Assembly: GCA_041741895.1 (NCBI GenBank)
Contig: JBGSJO010000116.1
Location: 1 to 11,848 of the forward strand
Direction: 5' to 3'
Length of the DNA stretch: 11,848 nucleotides
DNA from: Allopontixanthobacter sp041741895
GTDB taxonomy: Bacteria > Pseudomonadota > Alphaproteobacteria > Sphingomonadales > Sphingomonadaceae
Position numbers and translations under genes: made by a program. A model generated the notes under the pieces. That model was not told the origin of the DNA and did no database searches. It saw nothing but the letters and a program-made list of their open reading frames with translations. Of this stretch, positions 5,926 to 11,848 are shown piece after piece (position 1 is the stretch's first letter; the number at the start of each line of letters is the position of its first letter).

Positions 5926-8900
5926 ATGAAAACAAGTGTCGCATCGGTTATCGCCGCCATATTGGGAACCAGCTTTACTGTAACAGCGCCCGTTTTCGCG
6001 CAGGAAGCGGGAATCGAACAGGCCGAAATCAGACAGGCCGAGATTAAACAGGCCAAAATTAAACAGGAAAGCAGCAGCGAAACAGCGGCCACGCCAGAGG
6101 AAGCGAAATGGGATGTGAATGCGCCCACCGGCATGACCATTCGCGACATCCCAATCGCGGTTGACGAAGGCAGCTGGATGGATGTCGATGTCAGCCCCGA
6201 CGGGCGGACGCTGGCCTTCGCACTGCTTGGCGATATCTACACCATGCCGATTGCCGGCGGCACCCCCACGCGCATCGCCGAAGGTTTGGCCTGGGAAGTC
6301 CAGCCGCGCTTCTCCCCCGATGGCACGCGGATCGCCTTCACCTCGGACCGGGGCGGCGGGGATAATATCTGGATCATGAATGCCGACGGGTCGGACAAGC
6401 GCGCCGTGACCAAGGAAAAGTTCCGCCTGCTCAACCAGCCGAGCTGGAGCCCGGATGGCCGCTTCATCGCCGCGAAGAAGCATTTCACCACCGGCCGCTC
6501 GCTCGGCACGGGTGAAATCTGGCTCTATCACGTGTCCGGCGGGGGCGGGGTCAAACTGGTCGCGCGGCCCAACGAAACCCATCAGAAAGAACTGGGCGAA
6601 CCGACCTATGCGCCCGACGGTTCCGCGATCTACTTTACCCGCAACACCACTGGCGGGCCGATCTTCGAATATGCCCAGGATTCGACCAACGCGCTGTTTG
6701 CGATCGAACGCTATGATCTGACCAAGGGCGAGACCACCACGGCGGTTTCCGGGCTTGGCGGCGCGGTGCGCCCTGCCCCCTCGCCCGACGGCAAGCACCT
6801 TGCCTTTGTCCGCCGCGTGGCGGGCAAGAGCCAGCTGTTCGTCAAGGACATCGCCTCCGGCGCCGAACGGATGGTCTATGACCAGCTCGACCGCGACGTG
6901 CAGGAAACCTGGGCGGTCACCGGGGTCTATCCGAATATGGACTGGACGCCGGATTCGGCCAGTATCGTGTTCTGGGCGGGCGGCAAATTGCGGCGGGTCG
7001 ATGCAGCTGGCGGCGATGCATCGATTATTCCCTTCAGGGTTACGGATACACGCGGTGTGGCCAACGCGCCGCATCCCGCAATCGAGGTTGCGCCCGATAA
7101 TGTCACCACCAGCATACCCCGCTTCGCCAGCGTATCGCCGGATCGCAAGCAGGTGGTCTTCGAAACGCTGGGCAAGCTGTGGGTCCAGCCGGTCAACGGC
7201 GGCACCCCCCGGCAGCTGACCGCAGGTAGCGATGCGCTGGAACTGTTCCCCAGCTGGTCCCGCGACGGGCGCAAGCTGGTTTTCGTACGGTGGACCGACG
7301 CAGGTCTGGGCGAAATTGTCACCGCCGATGCCAACGGCCGGAACCAGCGCAAGGTATCCAGCCAGCCGGGCCATTACGCCCATCCGCGCTTTTCGCCGGA
7401 CGGCCAGATGATCGTGTTCGAGAAACGCAGCGGCGGCGATCTGACGGACGAGGCATGGTCGGAGAATCCCGGCGTTTACCGGATCGCGGCAAGCGGCGGA
7501 CTTCCGGAATTGATCGCGCGCGATCTTGGCTCGCCCCAGTTCGGCGCGGATGACGACCGGGTGTTCATGACCGGGCGGGAAAACGGCCAGTTGCAGCTTG
7601 TGTCCGCCGACCTCAATGGCGAAGCACGGCGGGTCCACGCCAAGGGCGAGCTGGTTACCGAATTCAGCGTCGCGCCCGACGGCCGGTACATGGCGTTCCG
7701 CCAGAATTACGATGTCTACACCGCGCCGCTGATGCCGGGCGGCCAGGCGGTCGAAATCGGTGCGGACAGCAGCGCCCTGCCGGTCACCCGCGTCAGCAAG
7801 GGCGGGGCCGATTACATCGGGTGGTCAGGCGGCGGATCGCAGCTTGACTGGAGCCTGGGGCCGAACCTCTACTCCGCGCAGACCAGCGCGATGTTCCCTT
7901 CCGCCCCGCAGGAAAAAGACGCTACCGGATTTACGCCGCCCACCAGTGGCACCTCGCTGGCGATGACCCTGCCTGCTGCGAAACACAGCGGCGTAGTGGC
8001 GCTCACCGGCGCCCGGATCCTGACGATGGCAGCCGAGGGGGCAGGTGAGGGGGCCGGTGAGGGGGCCGGTGAGGGGGCCGGAGTGATCGAGGACGGCGTG
8101 ATCGTCATCGTCGGCGACCGGATCGGCGCGATCGGACCGCGCGGAGAAGTCACCATCCCCGCCGGTGCGAAGGTGATCGACGCGACCGGGCGCACGATCA
8201 TGCCTGGCCTGATCGATGCCCATGCGCACGGTTCCCAGGGGACCGGCGACCTGATCCCGCAGCAGAACTGGGAACTGGTGCAGAACCTGGCGCTGGGCAC
8301 GACCACGCTGCATGACCCTTCGTCTCAGGCCAGCATGATCTTTGCCGCTGCGGAACGCCAACGGACGGGCAATCTGCTCGCGCCGCGGATTTTCTCCACC
8401 GGCGAGATCATTTACGGGGCGAAAGCGCCCGATGTCTATGCGCAGATCGACAATTACGAAGACGCGCTGGCGCATGTCCGGCGGATCAAGGCGCAGGGCG
8501 GCATCTCGGTAAAGAATTACAACCAGCCGCGCCGCGAACAGCGCCAGCAGGTGGTCAGCGCGGCACTGGCTGAAGATATGCTGGTGGTGGCAGAGGGCGG
8601 TTCGCTGTTCGGCATGGACATGGCGCTGGTGGCTGACGGCAATTCCACGCTGGAACACAATGTTCCGCTGGAATATTTCTATGAAGATGTGCTGCAATTC
8701 TTCGGACAGAGCCAGACCAATTACACCCCCACGCTGGTGGTGACCTATGGCGGGCTGGCGGGCGATCCCTATTGGCGGCAGGCGACCGATGTGTGGACCA
8801 ATCCGCTGCTGGTCCACACCCCGCCAAGCCAGTTGCTGGCGGCGAATGTCCGCCGGGTGAAGGGACCCGAATGGGTTTTCGTCGATGACGACAACGCGCG

Positions 8901-9261
8901 CGAGGCGAAGAAGCTGGCGGATCGCGGGGTGCAGGTGTCCATCGGCGCGCACGGCCAGCAGGCTGGCATCGGCGCGCATTGGGAACTGTGGTCCTTCGTG
9001 CGCGGCGGCATGACGCCGGTCGAGGCACTGCGCGCCGGAACCATCGCCCCGGCAAAGTCGCTGGGGATGGACCGGGACATCGGCAGCCTGGAGGTGGGTA
9101 AGCTGGCCGACCTACTGGTGCTGACCGCCGATCCTTCCGCCGATATCCGCAATAGCGACAAGATCGCGCAGGTCATGCTGGGCGGGCGGCTATACGATGC
9201 CGCGACCATGAACGAGGTCGAAACCGGCACCGCCAAGCGGCTGCCCTATTGGTGGGAATGA
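5926..9261 (+). CDS. Exported TolB-type beta-propeller/amidohydrolase fusion protein
   Basis: A 1111-residue two-domain protein with a signal peptide (residues 1-25, cleavage after VFA before Gln26), so it acts in the periplasm or outside the cell. Residues about 85-650 carry around ten TolB/WD40-like propeller repeats marked by PDG motifs (SPDGRTLAFA, SPDGTRIAFTSDR, SPDGKHLAFVRR, SPDGQMIVFEKR, APDGRYMAFRQ). From about residue 690 an amidohydrolase domain follows, with metal ligands His766 and His768 in DAHAHG, candidate Lys863 in ISVKNYNQP, His911 in TLEHN, and His1009 and His1018 in GAHGQ/GAHWEL. It ends with the domain's usual EVGKLADLLVL strand. Hydrolysis of a C-N bond is expected, possibly in peptides; the substrate is unknown. 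GAGGAA sits 5 bases before the ATG. Two in-frame tandem repeats (see separate entries) interrupt the domain linkers. Confidence 0.92.
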   Translation: MKTSVASVIAAILGTSFTVTAPVFAQEAGIEQAEIRQAEIKQAKIKQESSSETAATPEEAKWDVNAPTGMTIRDIPIAVDEGSWMDVDVSPDGRTLAFALLGDIYTMPIAGGTPTRIAEGLAWEVQPRFSPDGTRIAFTSDRGGGDNIWIMNADGSDKRAVTKEKFRLLNQPSWSPDGRFIAAKKHFTTGRSLGTGEIWLYHVSGGGGVKLVARPNETHQKELGEPTYAPDGSAIYFTRNTTGGPIFEYAQDSTNALFAIERYDLTKGETTTAVSGLGGAVRPAPSPDGKHLAFVRRVAGKSQLFVKDIASGAERMVYDQLDRDVQETWAVTGVYPNMDWTPDSASIVFWAGGKLRRVDAAGGDASIIPFRVTDTRGVANAPHPAIEVAPDNVTTSIPRFASVSPDRKQVVFETLGKLWVQPVNGGTPRQLTAGSDALELFPSWSRDGRKLVFVRWTDAGLGEIVTADANGRNQRKVSSQPGHYAHPRFSPDGQMIVFEKRSGGDLTDEAWSENPGVYRIAASGGLPELIARDLGSPQFGADDDRVFMTGRENGQLQLVSADLNGEARRVHAKGELVTEFSVAPDGRYMAFRQNYDVYTAPLMPGGQAVEIGADSSALPVTRVSKGGADYIGWSGGGSQLDWSLGPNLYSAQTSAMFPSAPQEKDATGFTPPTSGTSLAMTLPAAKHSGVVALTGARILTMAAEGAGEGAGEGAGEGAGVIEDGVIVIVGDRIGAIGPRGEVTIPAGAKVIDATGRTIMPGLIDAHAHGSQGTGDLIPQQNWELVQNLALGTTTLHDPSSQASMIFAAAERQRTGNLLAPRIFSTGEIIYGAKAPDVYAQIDNYEDALAHVRRIKAQGGISVKNYNQPRREQRQQVVSAALAEDMLVVAEGGSLFGMDMALVADGNSTLEHNVPLEYFYEDVLQFFGQSQTNYTPTLVVTYGGLAGDPYWRQATDVWTNPLLVHTPPSQLLAANVRRVKGPEWVFVDDDNAREAKKLADRGVQVSIGAHGQQAGIGAHWELWSFVRGGMTPVEALRAGTIAPAKSLGMDRDIGSLEVGKLADLLVLTADPSADIRNSDKIAQVMLGGRLYDAATMNEVETGTAKRLPYWWE
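6019..6066 (+). repeat. 15-bp tandem repeat encoding a QAEIK-type pentapeptide
   Basis: Three head-to-tail 15-bp units (6019-6033, 6034-6048, 6049-6063) encode QAEIR, QAEIK and QAKIK, followed by CAG of a fourth. They lie just after the predicted signal-peptide cleavage site of the amidohydrolase fusion and would form a short charged, probably helical linker before the propeller. Confidence 0.85.
8035..8082 (+). repeat. 12-bp tandem repeat (four units) encoding EGAG
   Basis: Four adjacent 12-bp units, consensus GAGGGGGCCGGT, begin at 8035, 8047, 8059 and 8071. The first has A for C at one position and the last ends in A. They encode (EGAG)x4 at residues 704-719, between the amidohydrolase strand ARILTM and VIEDGVI. 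The 12-bp period keeps frame, so copy number can change without frameshift. Confidence 0.95.
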
Positions 9262-9290
9262 TCCGGGCCTGAAACACGGCCCCAAACGAA

Positions 9291-9319
9291 ATGGGCCTGC
9301 GAATTCATCGCAGGCCCAT
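9291..9319. terminator. Perfect 12-bp stem-loop between convergent genes
   Basis: ATGGGCCTGCGA (9291-9302) is an exact inverted match of TCGCAGGCCCAT (9308-9319) around the 5-base loop ATTCA. It lies in the 84-bp gap between the convergent amidohydrolase (ends 9261) and aldehyde dehydrogenase (ends 9346), so it probably terminates both. On the minus strand it is followed by the T-rich TTCGTTT; on the plus strand no T-run follows. Confidence 0.75.
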
Positions 9320-9345
9320 CGTTACCCGGTAATTGCTGGGTCAGA

Positions 9346-10764
9346 TCAAAGTCCGCTGATCGACTTCATTTCCATGAAATCGCGCAGACCGTAAACCCCG
9401 CCTTCGCGGCCGTTGCCCGATTGCTTGTAACCGCCGAACGGTGCGCCCGGTGCGGGGCCCCAGGCATTGATGGCCACCATGCCCGCGCGCAGTTTCGGCG
9501 CAACCTTGGCAGCTTCTGCCGGATCTCCGGAAATGACCGAAGACAGGCCATATTCGGTATCATTGGCAATTTCGACCGCTTCATCCAGCGTATCGTAATT
9601 CATCAGCGTGACCACCGGCCCGAACACTTCTTCGCGGGCGATGCGCATATCGGGCGTGACGCCGCTGAACAGCGTCGGCTTGATATAATAGCCGCGGTTG
9701 ACGCCGGTCGGCAGATCGGTGCCGCCCGTTTCCAGCGTTGCGCCTTCATCGATCGCGGACTGGATCAGACCCTGGATCTTGTCATACTGCGTCTTGTTGA
9801 CGACGGGCCCGATATGGCCGCCTTCCTGCATCGGATCACCAACCTTGGTGCCCTCGACAATGCCCTTGACCACTCTGATCGCGTCGTCGGCCTGATCCTT
9901 GTGCACCAGCACCCGGGTCGGCGCGATACAGCTCTGGCCGGTGTTGACCATCACGCCGGCAATGGTTGCGGGGAGGAATTTCTCCAGATCGGTGCCCGGC
10001 AAGACTAGATTGGGTGATTTTCCGCCCAGTTCCTGATGCACCCGCTTGACCGTATCGGCAGCGGCTTTCGCCACCAGCACCCCCGCGCGAGTCGAACCGG
10101 TGAAGCTGACCATGTCGATCCCGGGATGGGAGGAAATTGCATTGCCGACGGTCGGCCCGTCGCCCTGCACCAGATTGAACACGCCCGGCGGAACGCCCGC
10201 CGCATCCATGATTTCGGCCAGGATCGCCGCGTTGCCGGGGCATTCTTCGGAAGGTTTCAGCACCATCGTGTTGCCGCCTGCCAGCGCCGGGGCAACCTTC
10301 AATGCGATCTGGTTGACCGGCCAGTTCCACGGCGTGATCATTCCGACCACCCCGATGGGTTCGTAGACGATCAGATTGGCGCCCTGCTGTTCGGAAAATT
10401 TGAAATCCTTCAGCGCAGCGATGGTGCCCAGAAAACCGCCCAGCCCGGCCGGTGCCTGCGCCGCCATGCCGAGGCTGACGGGAGCACCCATTTCACCCGC
10501 CATCGATTTCGCGATATCGGGCATGCGCTTTTTATATTCCTCCACGATCCGGCCAAGCAGTTCGAGCCGCTGCTCACGCGTGGTCTGGCTGAAGGTCTTG
10601 AACGCTTCTTTCGCGGCAGCGACAGCTGCATCGACATCGGCGGCGGTACCCAGGACAATTTCCGTCACCGGTTCCTCGGTCGCGGGATTGATCACCTGAT
10701 GCGGGGTGCCGCCGATCGAATCGACCCACTGGCCGCCAATATAATTCTGCTTGTAGCTTTCCAT
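9346..10764 (-). CDS. NAD(P)-dependent aldehyde dehydrogenase
   Basis: A 472-residue aldehyde dehydrogenase superfamily enzyme of normal length, oxidising an aldehyde to its carboxylic acid in the cytoplasm. The N-terminal strand NYIGGQWVDS is typical. PWNWP (145-149) supplies the oxyanion-hole asparagine Asn147, GSTRAG (223-228) the nucleotide-binding turn, ELGGKSP (245-251) the general base Glu245, and NTGQSCIAPTR (274-284) the nucleophile Cys279. EEVFGP (378-383) completes the active-site set. The substrate is not indicated. Given the neighbouring beta-oxidation genes, a fatty or branched aldehyde feeding into acyl-CoA breakdown is reasonable but inferred, and betaine- or semialdehyde-type substrates are not excluded. 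GGAGAG lies 6 bases before the ATG, and a repeated GCAACCCCC motif on the minus strand flanks the AT-rich promoter region. Convergent with the amidohydrolase. Confidence 0.93.
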   Translation of the reverse strand: MESYKQNYIGGQWVDSIGGTPHQVINPATEEPVTEIVLGTAADVDAAVAAAKEAFKTFSQTTREQRLELLGRIVEEYKKRMPDIAKSMAGEMGAPVSLGMAAQAPAGLGGFLGTIAALKDFKFSEQQGANLIVYEPIGVVGMITPWNWPVNQIALKVAPALAGGNTMVLKPSEECPGNAAILAEIMDAAGVPPGVFNLVQGDGPTVGNAISSHPGIDMVSFTGSTRAGVLVAKAAADTVKRVHQELGGKSPNLVLPGTDLEKFLPATIAGVMVNTGQSCIAPTRVLVHKDQADDAIRVVKGIVEGTKVGDPMQEGGHIGPVVNKTQYDKIQGLIQSAIDEGATLETGGTDLPTGVNRGYYIKPTLFSGVTPDMRIAREEVFGPVVTLMNYDTLDEAVEIANDTEYGLSSVISGDPAEAAKVAPKLRAGMVAINAWGPAPGAPFGGYKQSGNGREGGVYGLRDFMEMKSISGL

Positions 10765-10782
10765 CGAAATCTCTCCGTATGC

Positions 10783-10831
10783 GGGGGTTGCCTGGACTTA
10801 ATAGCATATAGGTAGCGGTTATGGGGGTTGC
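10783..10831 (-). promoter_or_regulatory. Candidate promoter region of the aldehyde dehydrogenase with paired direct repeats
   Basis: Two exact 9-base copies of GGGGGTTGC (10783-10791 and 10823-10831; GCAACCCCC on the minus strand) are spaced 40 bp apart. They flank the only AT-rich stretch upstream of the dehydrogenase, which reads CTATATGCTATTAAG on the minus strand. This looks like a -10 zone flanked by two identical sites, but no convincing -35 hexamer at standard spacing was found. Confidence 0.35.
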
Positions 10832-10962
10832 GACAAGGCACGGAAATAATCTTTCGGGCGGTAGGCATAGCCCACCAGCCGCGCGCCGCTCGCACTATAG
10901 ACAGCGTGCAGCGGGTGCTTCGAATTATCCGGGCAGTGCCCTCGGGGCCCTCGCCGATCCAT
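10819..10962 (-). CDS. Possible 47-residue small protein upstream of the aldehyde dehydrogenase
   Basis: An ORF running from the ATG at 10962-10960 to a TAA at 10821-10819 encodes 47 residues. The C-terminal part, HPLHAVYSASGARLVGYAYR (16-35) followed by PKDYFRALSQPP, reads like folded-protein sequence: alternating strand-like hydrophobics, aromatics and GC-rich third codon positions. The first 15 residues are Arg/Gly/Pro-rich and look less natural. A stop codon lies five codons upstream of the ATG in the same frame, so the protein cannot extend further. No ribosome site was seen. It may be a real small protein, a decayed 3' remnant of a larger gene, or chance. It lies in the same direction as, and 54 bp before, the dehydrogenase. 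Not recognised. Confidence 0.3.
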   Translation of the reverse strand: MDRRGPRGHCPDNSKHPLHAVYSASGARLVGYAYRPKDYFRALSQPP

Positions 10963-10982
10963 AGTGGCGGAGTTTTACGGGA

Positions 10983-11004
10983 GGCACGCCAGTCCAGGCG
11001 CACC
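10983..11004 (-). terminator. Stem-loop directly after the small membrane protein gene
   Basis: The minus-strand transcript reads GGUGCGCC-UGGACU-GGCGUGCC two bases after the stop codon at 11007. It forms an 8-bp stem in which two adjacent pairs are G-U wobbles. On the plus strand the same positions would be A-C mismatches, so the structure is stable only in minus-strand RNA. No T-run follows. Confidence 0.4.
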
Positions 11005-11006
11005 GG

Positions 11007-11285
11007 TCAGTCAGTTAGCTCTGCGACCATGTCCAGACCGATAAAAAACGCGGCGATCAGCAAGGCCACATTCGCCAGATCCCTGCGTGCATTAATCGCG
11101 GTAGTCCAGCGATAGGCGATGGCTCCGATCGCGATCGTTCCAGCCAGCAGGATCACAATCTGCTCTATCCGTGTGCCGGGGGACGCGAACTGGGCCAATA
11201 AAGTAACCAGGAAGAACGCCGCCCATATCTGAACGGCCGCGACGCAGGTCTCGAGACCGGACATGGCAAGGTTGGGTATCTTCAT
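11007..11285 (-). CDS. Small membrane protein with three predicted helices
   Basis: Encodes 92 residues beginning MKIPNLAMSGLETC. Three hydrophobic stretches are visible: about residues 12-33, 41-58 and 70-89, separated by short polar loops (SPGTRIEQ and RWTTAINARRD). It is therefore an inner-membrane protein with probably three passes. The positively charged second loop (NARRD) suggests that loop is cytoplasmic. The frame is open upstream to 11357, but the extra 24 residues are polar and unlike a protein N-terminus. The ATG at 11285-11283 has an AGG seven bases upstream and starts immediately before the first helix. The family was not recognised and no function can be assigned. It is preceded by an inverted-repeat-containing gap and followed by a wobble-paired hairpin, so it probably forms its own transcription unit. 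Confidence 0.7.
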   Translation of the reverse strand: MKIPNLAMSGLETCVAAVQIWAAFFLVTLLAQFASPGTRIEQIVILLAGTIAIGAIAYRWTTAINARRDLANVALLIAAFFIGLDMVAELTD

Positions 11286-11321
11286 CGTCAAGCCTGTTTG
11301 CTGCGCACTTTTGGCTTTGGT

Positions 11322-11363
11322 CGGTAAACCGCGGGCCGCGTTTCGATGAATTACCATTTACCG
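11322..11363. promoter_or_regulatory. Inverted-repeat cluster upstream of the small membrane protein
   Basis: CGGTAAA (11322-11328) and TTTACCG (11357-11363) are inverted 7-mers 28 bp apart, enclosing the near-palindrome AAACCGCGGGCCGCGTTT (11326-11343). The cluster is 37-78 bp upstream of the membrane protein start. The half-site GGTTTAC also occurs in the inverted repeat at 4488. A control role is possible but unproven. Nothing else was recognised in 11286-11438. Confidence 0.3.
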
Positions 11364-11438
11364 GCAATTTGGGGCATTGGCGATAGAAAGGTGGAACAGG
11401 CCAAAAAATTGCGCCCAGGCTCTGGGAAGCTGCTCAGA

Positions 11439-11657
11439 CTAACCCGGCCAATAGCTCTGAATTCGGGGGCCGCAGACGAAGTAGGATGCGCGCGCCCTAG
11501 TTGAAGCCATGACCACCGCGGACGCCGAGGCTGGCAGCATGACCCCGACCGCAGCAACTTGTGCCTTGGCCGCTGGCGCAATCGCCAAAGCCGCGCCGAC
11601 CATGCCAAGCCCATACAGGCTCCCGGTCAGCCGCTCCGAAAAAATCCGGTTCTTCAT
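11439..11657 (-). CDS. Possible small exported protein
   Basis: A 72-residue ORF whose N-terminus resembles a signal peptide: basic start MKNRIFSERL, hydrophobic core LYGLGMVGAALAIAP and an AKA-Gln cleavage-like site at residues 32-33. An Ala/Val-rich hydrophobic stretch (34-52) follows, so a two-helix membrane hairpin is an alternative reading. The last 20 residues contain Arg, Trp and a single Cys and match nothing recognised. Codons are GC-rich at third positions, in keeping with the neighbours. Against it, no ribosome binding site precedes the ATG at 11657-11655, and another frame is open on the same strand (11497-11811). It runs in the same direction as the membrane protein gene, 153 bp upstream of it. 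Confidence 0.4.
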   Translation of the reverse strand: MKNRIFSERLTGSLYGLGMVGAALAIAPAAKAQVAAVGVMLPASASAVVMASTRARASYFVCGPRIQSYWPG

Positions 11658-11821
11658 GCTGACCGCAATTAAGGACCAGTCGTATCGGTGAGGTTTTCAA
11701 ACCTAGCACTTCTGTGGTTGCCGCCCGTGATGCAAGAAGATTTTGATCCAATGTGCGAGTGATCGAGTGCGGTCGTTTAATCGCGGCCCAGTCAAGAATA
11801 ATTTTGGGCACCTTTCGTCGG

Positions 11822-11843
11822 TCTGCGATTACGTAATCGCAGA
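11822..11843. promoter_or_regulatory. Perfect 22-bp palindrome, candidate operator
   Basis: TCTGCGATTAC is followed directly by its exact reverse complement, with TTACGTAA at the centre. The lack of a spacer suits a DNA-bound dimer site better than an RNA hairpin. It lies 165 bp upstream of the possible exported protein (minus strand) and may control a gene beyond the right edge. The remaining 11658-11821 contains no recognised feature. Confidence 0.6.
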
Positions 11844-11848
11844 TGGCA

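Noticed and set aside
5905..7638. 577-codon open frame on the minus strand opposite the amidohydrolase fusion
   Set aside because: It is a mirror of the GC-rich sense codons; the plus-strand frame has a signal peptide, ribosome site and recognisable domains, while this product shows no family motifs.
8035..8082. Short regular repeats considered as a CRISPR array
   Set aside because: The units are 12 bp and contiguous with no spacers, and they lie in frame inside a coding sequence.
7825..8979. 384-codon minus-strand open frame opposite the amidohydrolase domain
   Set aside because: Antisense shadow of a strongly supported gene; its repeated GPLT motif is only the reverse reading of the 12-bp minisatellite.
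10828..11115. 95-codon plus-strand open frame
   Set aside because: It runs across the intergenic gap into the antisense of the small membrane protein; no ribosome site or protein-like composition.
11497..11811. 104-codon minus-strand open frame overlapping the possible exported protein
   Set aside because: Its second half is the shifted reading of the Ala-rich frame, rich in Gly, Cys and Trp without recognisable pattern. The signal-peptide frame is the better candidate, though neither is certain.
1..11848. Mobile element, defence system, toxin-antitoxin pair or RNA gene
   Set aside because: No transposase, integrase, nuclease, helicase, methylase, tRNA-like cloverleaf or rRNA sequence was recognised on either strand.

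Overview
The window is high-GC DNA with alphaproteobacterial character. The protein repertoire suggests a Sphingomonadales-type organism (Erythrobacter, Novosphingobium or Sphingopyxis relatives): several acyl-CoA dehydrogenases, a CoA-racemase of the AMACR type, and an exported TolB-propeller/amidohydrolase fusion. This placement is inferred from protein style, since there is no rRNA or other phylogenetic marker here.

Layout. Positions 1-372 (-) hold the first 124 codons of an acyl-CoA dehydrogenase that runs off the left edge. A 115-bp divergent gap with a 17-bp direct repeat separates it from an alpha/beta hydrolase (488-1363, +). The hydrolase abuts, stop codon to stop codon with no base between, a three-gene minus-strand operon. 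Its transcription order is enoyl-CoA hydratase (4435-3674), alpha-methylacyl-CoA racemase/family III CoA-transferase (3668-2520) and long-chain/isovaleryl-type acyl-CoA dehydrogenase (2506-1364), with gaps of only 5 and 13 bp. A 102-bp divergent region carrying a 20-bp inverted repeat lies between this operon and a thiolase (4538-5806, +). Next come a signal-peptide-bearing 1111-residue TolB/amidohydrolase protein (5926-9261, +) with two in-frame tandem repeats, a strong hairpin between convergent genes (9291-9319), and an aldehyde dehydrogenase (10764-9346, -).

The right end (10765-11848) is gene-poor. It holds a possible 47-residue ORF, a 92-residue three-helix membrane protein (11285-11007, -), a possible small exported protein (11657-11439, -) and, near the very end, a perfect 22-bp palindrome. 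Nothing was recognised in 11286-11438 apart from inverted-repeat motifs, or in 11658-11821.

How the genes fit together: racemase, acyl-CoA dehydrogenase, enoyl-CoA hydratase and thiolase make a nearly complete beta-oxidation set, and the racemase points to 2-methyl-branched acyl-CoA substrates. A 3-hydroxyacyl-CoA dehydrogenase is the missing step and is not in the window. The aldehyde dehydrogenase and alpha/beta hydrolase could feed acids into the pathway, but that is inferred from position only. I see no defence system, mobile element, CRISPR array or RNA gene. The region reads mainly as ordinary catabolic chromosome, with some unusual repeat and regulatory structure.
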